Positions 55,314 through 64,000 of a stretch of 64,000 bases of DNA are shown piece after piece. The position numbers were made by a program, and so were the translations under genes. This DNA is from Xiphydria camelus (lineage: Eukaryota; Arthropoda; Insecta; Hymenoptera; Xiphydriidae), in NCBI GenBank assembly GCA_963678675.1, contig OY783194.1, positions 26,576,278-26,640,277 on the forward strand, written 5' to 3'. Below the pieces are notes generated by a model. The model was not told the DNA's origin, searched no databases, and was given only the letters and a program-made list of their open reading frames with translations. The stretch's first letter is position 1, and every line of letters starts with the position of its first letter.

Positions 55314-56541
55314 TTGAAAAAATCCCATAGATTCTTATAGATAATTTCTACGGGAATCTGCTTTTGACACAACTATTTCAGATGTCCACTAGAAAAGTTT
55401 GAGAGGGACGAATAGGAATTCATTGGATTTCATGTGTATCTGAGACGATAAATAAGGATTTATATCGAATGTTACATGTATCCGCGAAAACAAATAAAAT
55501 CCCATAAGGAAAATAAAGAGCCGTACACGCCGTTCCATTTGTAATGGGTATGTTCACGATTTTTTTTGCTCATTCGGTAATATTTCTTGTGCTTATTAAT
55601 AAGATGTATTTGTTTTTTTTCTGAGCACTAATTTCTTTTTTTTTTTAATTTTTAAAGTTTGACTTAAATTCAAACGAAATCCTTAGTGATGTCACTAAAG
55701 CTATTGGTACTTGCGCAGTGAGGACTTGTAGTGTTGCCAAGTTGTGTTTATCAAATATTTAAAATTATTGTTTTCATGCTAGCATTTTAAGTACAGCTGC
55801 AACTTATTGTTTATAAATCGTTATTATACAAAAAGGAGAATTCAAAAATTAAAAATTGAACACATCAGCATTTGAACAAATGTAATTTTAACCATTGTTT
55901 GTACATTTGGCAACACTCAATCCACTTCGCTAGCGTTACGCCAGACTGAGTTATGTTTACATCTGACTGTGACTGAGATTTAACCTCAAATTTTAAGATT
56001 GAATGTAAATCTTACCGTCCGGCAATTGACATTCTGAGAAATGTAGGAGACTGCGAGCGCATTCACAGTCCCTGCTTGGTCTTAACACAAATCAATAATC
56101 CAAATCAATAACACTGATGTAAATTCTTGGTTAGAATACGCGGCAACATCGCAAGGTTTGTAAATGGGTGAGGAATCTGTTGCCTGACTGATTGGTCAGT
56201 TAAAATGGCGGTGAAAGTGTGACACTTTAAAACGAATGCCTTTTTTAACATCTCAAAAATAATGGATAAACATTTTTTTAATTGCCCATTTTTTACCTAC
56301 ATTACTTCAATACTTTAATCTTTCGATTCATGCACTTTAAACAGCTTTACAAAAAGTTGTGAACATACCCATTGCTAATAGAACACTGCAAGATTTTATT
56401 TATTTTTACAGATACACATGGAATCCAATACATTCTTATTCATCCCTCTCAGATTTTCATTGGATATCCGGAATTGCTTCGTCAAAAAACACATCTAATT
56501 CCCATGGAGATTCTATGGGATTTTTATACATTTTCTGGAAG
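55314..56541. mobile_element. P inverted-repeat element, 3' flank, split by Q
   Basis: Left arm (AAAAAATCCCATAGATTCTT ... AGAGGGACGAATAGGAATTC ... TTTCATGTGTATCTG) and right arm (CAGATACACATGGAATCCA ... TTCTTATTCATCCCTCTCAG ... ATTCTATGGGATTTTT) are about 145-bp inverted copies. A different element fills the centre. Confidence 0.78.
55541..56378. mobile_element. Q element nested in P
   Basis: Terminal inverted repeats AATGGGTATGTTCACGATTT and AAAGTTGTGAACATACCCAT-T. About 840 bp, AT-rich, without a recognisable transposase. Family not recognised. Confidence 0.72.
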
Positions 56542-57260
56542 AATCTATGAGAATCTATGATATTTTATCAATAGGGGAATTACGATTCTACAATTAAATT
56601 ACGAAAGACTTTTCGGTTGCGAATGCGTCGCGTTGTACATATAATAACAGCTAAATTAATGATATAGAAATTATAAGAGAGAGGGGGGGTTTAACCGCGG
56701 AATCGTTAAGGAAGCAGGTAAGATTTGTATCTTTTTTTTTGTGCCATCAATTGGAGTTCAGCGAATGCGCGGAGGGCCGCAGACGTCGGTCGAACACAGT
56801 ATCGAAGATTTTTTTATCGCAAGAAATCTATTTCCCTTGACAAACATCCACGGCCTTCCGCTCTACGGGACTTTCTTCGAGTAGCATCTTTACTAACGAT
56901 TAATTATTATTTTGTACCTTAACGACGATTTTCAATACAGAACCGATTCACCCGGGCGACATCTCGACGGCTGAAATCCAATCGAGCGATACTCACGGCG
57001 ATCTTTCAATAGACACTCGAACGAATCGCACGCGCGACGTAGCCCCGCTCGCGCAGCTCGCTCGCGAAACAGCCCTGTTGATTAGATCTCGAGGAAACGT
57101 TCCTTATACACTGGCGCGTTTTAATTGGTCTGGTTAATTAAGGCTCTCGTGGCGAGCGCGACTGAATAGCCGGGAGCACATCTCGCGTGGTGTTGACGGA
57201 AAATCTTAATTGCTGCAACGCTTTTTTTTTACTTCCCTCTTGCCTTCTTTCTTCCCGCAG

Positions 57261-57351
57261 GTCCATGGTCGCGTCGCGGCTGGAGTCCGTCGATCTTATT
57301 TATTCAGCAAATATCAGCGAGCAAATGGGCAGAGCGCTGTACCAAAGATAA
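57261..57351 (+). CDS. Candidate alternative last coding exon of the EVA1C-like gene
   Basis: A long pyrimidine tract (57222-57257) runs into CCCGCAG at 57260. The next base, G57261, completes the AG left by the exon ending at 54151 as AGG (Arg). The frame then stays open for 29 codons to TAA at 57349-57351. The product starts SMVASRLESVDLIYSANISE and ends QMGRALYQR. Joining 54151 to 57261 would give a 400-residue partial protein whose cytoplasmic tail differs from the 54241 exon. The acceptor strength and phase are seen; its use as an exon is inferred. A 30-codon open frame alone would not be surprising, so transcript evidence is needed. Confidence 0.5.
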
Positions 57352-57921
57352 TTAGTATGAAGTTGACGAAATGATGATTCTATATTCTTGTTGAAGTATT
57401 TTCAGCGGAGTGCCTGATATTCTGAAGGCGTGCGCTGCGTTACGTGCACACCCGGCGCGATATGCGGAAACCAGCGCAAATTAATTCCAGCCGTCGTCGT
57501 CGAGACACTCGTGGAAACCGCGCTCGGTCTTTCGGGAGCGATCGTCCGAAACGTACCCACGGAGCGAGCTTCATTGCCGTAGAGACCTTCTTGCGCGAGA
57601 CCGAAGGAGAAACTTTCGCACCCCTTCGCGACTGTGCAAACAAAACGATCCCTTTGTTCGCATTACGGTCCAGCGCTCGAAAGAGGCAAAACACCACAAA
57701 AGAGGGCTCCGCTAATCGTTCCGAGAGAATTTCGAGGAGTCTAACCGGGACTAACGAGGGTCCCGATAGGAATAGTAATATTTTCACAAGCGGCTTCTAA
57801 CTTGCGAGAACATTTCTGCTCGCACCGCTTTTCGCACTGTCCTCCTTCCACTCGTTAACTGGTCATTATTTATTAGTTTGCGGCATTTCGTGTGCGTTAA
57901 GACGTTAGCGGGTATAAAGAG

Positions 57922-58292
57922 AAAATGGATAGTAAAAAATCATGGGAAAATCTATAAATTTTTACAGTGTATCCTACACAGAGAAAAAAAAAGTAGATTT
58001 GACTAAATTGGCGATCACGGATGGGGGAATGCCGATTTAGTTACACGAATTAAATAATTTGGTTATAATGATTAAAAACTGTTTGACGAAAACAAGCTGT
58101 AGTCAATTCTAGAAAATTATTGTAGTAGTCAAATCTACCACTTTTTTTTCTCAGTGCAGTAACAAGGCTCCTCGAAGTGAAAGATGACAATTTTTTAATA
58201 GACACAGCGTATTTTTACAGTTCTTAACAGTGTAAACATCAGTTTATATGGTAAAATTTACTATTTTAATAGGTATATGTCGGGTGTGTGGC
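57922..58292. mobile_element. H-family element, partial, split by D
   Basis: GGATAGTAAAAAATCATGGG ... AATTTTTACAGTG, then D, then GTAACAAGGCTCCTCGAAGT ... GGTAAAATTTACTATTTTAA. Only the left half of the palindrome is present. Confidence 0.75.
57974..58158. mobile_element. D-family MITE, copy 3, nested in H
   Basis: CACAGAGAAAAAAAAAGTAG to CCACTTTTTTTTCTCAGTG, with TTTGACTAAATTGGCGATCA and GGATGGGGGAATGCCGATTT. Confidence 0.8.
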
Positions 58293-59586
58293 AATGAAAT
58301 ACGGTGCTTTTGACTGTAAAGTTTGGCATACAGCACAGTAGGTACTTTTTGAAGTTATCACAGTAATACTTGCAATTCATTTTTCCGTATAACCCGAGTT
58401 TCACCGGTAGTCCGGACTTAATAGGAATTTATGTCGATAGGTATTTTTATCTGGAAAATCTTGAGGATGTGGGCTTTAATAATATATATAGAAACTCGCG
58501 TTTATTATTTCAAAGGATGAAAATTTGAGTTAAGGGAATTTTATTTTGATTATGTACGATAAAAAAAAACGCGATGTATTTTTTTTCCAATACCACAAGT
58601 ACCCTAATCTTCCCGCGATAAGATCGTCAGGGCGTGCACGTATCGCACCGTGACCTCACCACCTTAAATCGAGTAATCTTTTTATATGGAAAACGACGAA
58701 AATGGTAGTTCGCTCGAAAAATATCGTGTCGATAGACGCCTCTGTGTAAAGTACTTAAGACAGTTGTATAAATAATTGCCGTTAAGAGCATTCGACACTT
58801 CCTCGCTTGGTTCCCCAATCGTCGGGCGAGCAAGGGCGAGCGTTTCGTCGACGCATTCGGCAGAGAACTCGCACGCGGCGATCGGACGATAATGTATCGA
58901 TCCTTTGACGCTCGGTGGCAGCCGAGCGCCATCGAAAGTACCAGATTGGGTATTCCCGCAGCGAAATGCCTCGTTCTCGGGATTTCGCCCGTAAAACCGC
59001 GCGGAGTGCGCGTATATTGGCGCTTTGCCGTGCTTTAATGGGGCGAAATACAGACGCGTGTGCGCACCACGTGCTGTCACTCGACACGGCGCCTCGAATT
59101 TACGGCGGACGCGTCTTTTTCGCGGGTGCTCTCGATAACGCACCGAGCCAAAATCCACTCGGGGTATTCGATCATCGTGACGGAGCGCCTATTAACTCCG
59201 GCCGTGCACTCTTTGACGTTCGCGTCACACGCAAACTCGTTTTTCAGGTTTATCCCCGTCAAGCGACGTAGCGCAATAAATCCCCGACACTTTTTTGTCA
59301 CTCGGATATCGGCCGTCGCCGGCAACGCTTCGACACCACCTGCCGCGAACGTAAACCTATTTCCGCAACGACGAATGCGCGAATGCCGCGTCTCTCGTTT
59401 TACGTAAAGCTCGTTCGCTTCATTTCCCTAAGAGCTCCGTCGTGTAGAAATTTTATTGTTCCTTCTGCGAACGAGGAGGATATATTCGTACGTTTTGTTC
59501 CTTTTTCTGCGCGTGTTTATTCTTACTACAAAAGTTCGCGGGTAACGATTGGATAGTCGCTACGGAAAGCGGCAGACGAGATGATC

Positions 59587-60083
59587 TTTTTCCTCACTCA
59601 TGCCCATTTCGAGGCCTTTTCCAGTCTACTTTTAGACCGTAAGATTGCGTTTTTCCCGCGTGATACCGACTAGCAGTCCGTAGAGTATTAAAATCACTTT
59701 ACTCGGACTGACGCGAATACTTATTGTTAGTCGAAGTAACGGAACGTGAAATGAGCAGAGTATAGCTATCTCACTTCGTCAGCTGACACTGTTGCACTCT
59801 TATTGGCGCGATTGCTTAGTTCGAAGTGGGTCTTTTTCAAATTAACGATCGCAACGTGAAATTAACCGTATGGAATCGATTCATTCGAGTCGACTGACGG
59901 ACGCACGACAGTATACCGAACCTATAAGTGTAAAATCAAAATATGGAGAGAAAAAGCGTCATTATCCCGAACAGCGATGAAAAAGGCGACGAAATAGGCA
60001 TTCGTGAGGAAAAATAGTATATGTCATTCGGCTTTAATCCTCGGATTACCGCCTTATGACATAAGATACTATTATTTTACGAT
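59587..60083. mobile_element. T-family element, copy 2
   Basis: TTTTTCCTCACTCATGCCCA to GACATAAGATACTATTATTT. Has about 140 bp in the middle absent from copy 1, and lacks the 70-bp insertion of copy 1. Lies outside any C element here. Confidence 0.8.
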
Positions 60084-60121
60084 TAATTAGGAGGTGTTTT
60101 CGGCGATTTATCTAGTTTCTA

Positions 60122-60389
60122 CACTGAGAAAAATAGAATGGTTAGTTTAACCAAAACCTTGGAAGCCATGACCAAACCGTTTGGTGAAATGTGGATCCTC
60201 CATTTATTTGATTAAATTGATTACTTTTTTTGTTAGAATAATTGAATATTTGGTTGGAATAACTAAACATTTGGTTAGATAATATAATTAGAACATTTGT
60301 GGTTCAACTGATCGATGTTTTGATTAGAATAACTAAACGTGTTCAACTAGATGCATTTCGTCATTTTAACCTGATTATTTTTCCCAGTG
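60122..60389 (+). mobile_element. A-family MITE, copy 11
   Basis: TA-CACTGAGAAAAATAGAATG to CTGATTATTTTTCCCAGTG-TA; TA duplication intact. GGTGAAATGTGGATCCTCCA. Confidence 0.87.
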
Positions 60390-60413
60390 TAAAATCATGA
60401 AATTATGCGGATA

Positions 60414-60668
60414 CACTGAGAAAAATAACTAGGTCAAACCAAAATCCTGAAGATGATGACCAAACCGTTTAGTGAAATATGGATCCTCCATTTGTTTCAT
60501 TAAATTGATCAATTTTAATTAGAAAAATTGAACGTACGGTTGGAGTATCTAAACATTTGGTTAGAATAACTCGATATTTGGTTCAACTGACCAGTATTTC
60601 GGTTAGAATAACTAAACGCGTTTAACTAGATGCGTTTTGTCATTTTAATCTAATTATTTATTTCAGTG
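60414..60668 (+). mobile_element. A-family MITE, copy 12
   Basis: TA-CACTGAGAAAAATAACTAG to CTAATTATTTATTTCAGTG-TA. Same orientation as copy 11 and only 24 bp from it. Confidence 0.87.
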
Positions 60669-60699
60669 TATGTACATACATATAGTAATGGGATATTTC

Positions 60700-61680
60700 C
60701 AAACCGAAAACACCCCCGTCAAAGGGCGACCGCACCTTTTATCTTGTCAAACGTTTTCTACCTTTCCTACCCGCAGACGGTTCAATTGCAATTCCGCGCT
60801 TTTTAATTAAACCGCGACGTGCGACCGTCGCTATATTCGTCCCGCGGTCGCGTTCCCGGCAAATCGGAATTACAATACTTCCCGCGCGGCGAATTATACC
60901 GCGTCAAGTGAAACACAGGATGTTTCCGCGCGGAAAATAATTCGCGCAGAGAATTCGAGGGGAGACGCGCGATTGAACCGGGAAAAATTTAAGCGCGATA
61001 CGTCCGATCGGGCGGAATATATCGCGGCCCGAACGAAGAGACGTCAGCATTTCCAAGCGCGCCGCGCGTTTCACCGAGTAAATACGCGATCGCGCTTTCG
61101 CACGAAGCGGCGCATAATTCGATGAATCCGCGAACGCGGACGACGCGCCGCGTCGCAGTAAAATTTTCCCGAAGCAACTCTCGCGTTACGACGCGGTGTA
61201 CGCGCGCGTCGACGAGGCGAGGCGGAAGAGCGCGCGGCCGTGCGTTTTATAAATCATCGGGCTTTCCATACCGACGCGTGGGATTAATTGATCGAGGCGG
61301 TGCCTCGACGGGCGCGCGCGCGCGCTACACGAGTTTCGCGCCGAGCCTCCGCCGTAATTTCGAGGTGCGCGGTACGCGCGTACACGCCGATAACTGCGAC
61401 GTAATTGTTAATTAAGCGAAAGATCGATAAGTAATGATTACGATTAACGTAGGTCCGCATAAAACGCGCCGTTTTAATGTCACGCTAATAAGAGCGAAAG
61501 TCGAGAGGAGGACCGATCGACAATCGTCGTGCCCCATTGTCAACTTCACCCAACGTCCACTTCGACCGATATCGACGCGTATCGCGGAGAGGCTATACGA
61601 TTACCGAACGCAATTGACGCCCGCGAATTGCCGCGACAATTTTAACCGAGGTGAGCGTTATTAACCGCACGAATTGTACC
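60700..61680. other. CpG-rich unique block, no gene recognised
   Basis: Dense CG dinucleotides (many CGCG runs), no repeat family and several short overlapping open frames on both strands of biased Arg/Ala/Thr composition. It could be a promoter-like CpG cluster of a neighbouring gene, but no exon is supported. Confidence 0.4.
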
Positions 61681-62025
61681 GTTCAATACTCATATCTCAT
61701 AATACATGTTTATACTAGGGAGTAATCGAGTCGACACACGATGTACGTTGCGGTAATTATCGTTACTGTAAGTCACTGTTGTTATATCATCTGAATAAAT
61801 ATGAGACATTGTCATAAACTCGCGGCGCGGCTCGATGATCCGCGTCCCACGCCGAGGCGGAATCGCCGGTGACCATCTCTCGTCGCATTGTCCGCGAGCG
61901 TCGGCGTATCGCGTGCGATGATCGTTACTCGCAATCGTGTCGGGACCGACGGCACGCATAGTTTTTTTGCCGTTGCTCGCATACCGAGGAAAAAAATTTG
62001 CTAACCACAGACTTTTGGAGCGACC

Positions 62026-62440
62026 GAGAGTAAATGTATAGTTATCTCAAGAAATATTTAGTCAGAGTAACTAAAATTTAGTTAAAGTAACCGGATGCTT
62101 AGCTGCTTCGACTAAATATTTATTCAAATAACTACATATTTAGTTGGTTGCCTGTGACCTCAAAATTTGATTGAATCGAATAATGTTTTTCTCACTGTAG
62201 GTAACGCTACACTTCCACTGTTCGTCTGATAAAAACTTTTGTTGAAACAAATAAACTCGGATTAACATAACAAAGTACACAGTGAGATTGAATTGGGAAA
62301 TGCATACCAAAAGAACAAATTTTATTGAATGAAACGAAGAACTCCAATTATATACAGTCCAATCAAACATACAATGATTAATTTGACGAAATTTAACCTT
62401 CAACATAAACAATTTGGTTGGAACAGCTCGATACGCCCTA
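62026..62440. mobile_element. F-family element, copy 3, probably disrupted
   Basis: AACTAAAATTTAGTTAAAGT, TTTGTTGAAACAAATAAACTC, ACATACAATGATTAATTTGA and CAATTTGGTTGGAACAGCTC. About 110 bp of extra sequence near 62100-62210 includes a TTTTTCTCACTGTA terminus. Confidence 0.68.
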
Positions 62441-63179
62441 AAAGAAATCACGTAACTCGGCGTTGCACTTAAAAAACATGTACTTATCGGGATAATCTAA
62501 CAGTTGAAAAATACATTACTCACGCCGAGATATGTATTTTCTAACTGCAACGCTGTCTTTTCTTTCAGGTCACGTCGAACATGATTTTTTTTCTCAATGC
62601 GCTTCGGGTTCGTTTCTTTGATCTCAATTCCGACGAAGACGGTAATAGGAGGATGTGGAAATGTGAAACTAGGAGTCTTGCAAAATATGTGGGACGCCAA
62701 AAATTGGTCAGTGGTAAAATTTATTAAACCTTCACGGAAGATTCGTCCCATCAGCAAAAGATACATTTTCGTCAAGCCGTGTGTCATCCGCTTCTGTTAA
62801 TTGCCAGCGTTTCGCGAACTCTAATCACACTCGATGATCCAGAAAACGGTTGATCGTTGGTACGTATAATCCAACAACCCCTCCGCTTCCTGCGCACTCG
62901 TCCCATTTCCTGCCTTTCTCTCCCGCGGTCATCCACTTTCCCCGTTTCTCTCTCGCTTCCACCCCCTTCCGCCGACCTATCGAGTTGTTGTGCGCCTCCA
63001 CAATTAAGGAGAATGGGAAATGTATTAATCAGAAGCGTCATATTCCACAGTAATTGTCGATTGCGCCGCGGTGACGAACGGTCGATATATGGGATTTCCA
63101 TGCAGCGTTGCCTCGACAGGTCGGCCCTCCCGCTTGCATACTCGATTAATTCGGGAAAACGATGGAGGATGATATTGAC

Positions 63180-63770
63180 CTCCGGAGAATTTTTTATCGA
63201 AATATCTGGAATTGAACTCGTGACTACTATATCCGATTATTTTTTTTTCACGCTGGTTCCCAAAGCTACCGATTTATTCGGTAAATTTGATGGAGCATCC
63301 AGATAGCGATGATTTTTTATGGGAGTGAAATAACTTTTTTGTATCAAATCGTCGATATCTTGCATTTTCTTTCAGATATCGACCCGATAACTGTGCTTTT
63401 CGTAATCAGCGCATAAAAAGGGTGGTCGAATGATCGACCCCAGAGATTTTGATTTTTGGCATTATATCGAGGAATACTCCTTGACATTTTTCTCAACTTT
63501 TCGCGAAAATCGAAATATCTGCAACTCTCAAAAATTCTATTCGATGCATTTTTTCACGGTTATTCCTAAACTCATAGATTTATTGAGGAAATCTGAAAGA
63601 AACACCGAAATATCGATGATTTTTTGTTGAAAAATAATTTTACTTATATAAAATCACCGATATCTTATTTTTTTTTTCAGATGTTGAACTGATAAATGTG
63701 CTTTTCATAATCAGCGCGAAAGAAAAAACATCAGATCGGTTCAAGAAATTTCGATTTTCGGCAACACGTC
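63180..63770. repeat. L-family elements, head-to-tail pair 3
   Basis: Two units, 63240-63420 (ending CTTTTCGTAATCAGCGC) and 63545-63725 (ending CTTTTCATAATCAGCGCG), with ATCACCGATATC in the second and ATCGTCGATATC in the first. Confidence 0.7.
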
Positions 63771-64000
63771 AGAAGGTACCCTTACAAAAAGACTGTGAAA
63801 CCGTTCTGTAACACTTCTCCATCCGTAATTTTATTTTACATTCAAACCACTTTAATGTCCTCCCTCGAGTAACATCAAGAGTAAACCCGAATCTTTTCAT
63901 GCCCAAGTAAATTGAGCTTCCTAAGAGAGCGATATATACAGCCACTCGAAATCGCCGTAGATATCCGCGCGAATCGAAGCAGCCCAACGACCCCACATAA

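Noticed and set aside
1..64000. CRISPR arrays, rRNA, tRNA or bacterial-type operons
   Set aside because: No regularly spaced direct repeats, no cloverleaf with a recognisable T-loop, and the gene structure is clearly eukaryotic.
1..64000. Autonomous transposase, reverse transcriptase or viral genes
   Set aside because: No open frame carries a DDE/D, YADD-like or other diagnostic motif. All mobile elements seen are short and non-coding.

Overview
The window looks like nuclear DNA of an insect, most likely a hymenopteran (bee, wasp or ant). The reasons are large introns split by GT..AG junctions, many CpG-rich blocks next to AT-rich ones (little CpG depletion), a protein that reads as the arthropod form of EVA-1/EVA1C, and dense short non-autonomous DNA transposons with TA target duplications. 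The order is an inference; insect is fairly secure.

One protein-coding gene can be supported, on the + strand. It enters from the left edge already inside its first lectin domain and ends at a TGA at 54461-54463. Seven coding exons join in perfect phase: 1077-1200, 8600-8749, 11468-11611, 39589-39810, 52857-53096, 53920-54151 and 54241-54463. Together they give 1335 nt, that is 444 residues plus a stop. In order they encode the C-terminal half of a first SUEL/galactose-binding lectin domain, a complete second SUEL domain, an acidic then Pro/Ser-rich linker, a short conserved juxtamembrane region, one transmembrane helix and a cytoplasmic tail. This is the EVA-1 (EVA1C) layout, a Slit/heparin-binding guidance co-receptor family. 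The 5' exons (signal peptide and first half of lectin domain 1) lie upstream of the window.

A second candidate last exon lies at 57261-57351. It has a very strong acceptor and fits the split codon left by the exon ending at 54151. It would give a receptor isoform with a different 29-residue cytoplasmic end.

The rest is intron and 3' flank. Intron 3 (28 kb) and intron 4 (13 kb) hold most of the repeats. At least a dozen families of short inverted-repeat elements recur. Most share ends of the type CACTGAGA(A/G)AAAT flanked by TA, as expected of Tc1/mariner-dependent MITEs, although their interiors differ. Many are nested, up to three deep (47490-48250), so their order of insertion can be read. 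There are also a pogo/Tigger-like element with a paralogous empty site (18441-18772), several long near-perfect palindromes, paired copies of a 210-bp element, a G(23) run inside a MITE remnant, and long CT/GA tracts, one directly after the donor of exon 4. The last 6 kb (57.4-64 kb) hold only repeats and CpG-rich unique sequence.

I saw no tRNA, rRNA, CRISPR array, known microRNA or intact transposase. Letters A, B, C and so on for repeat families are labels local to this annotation.
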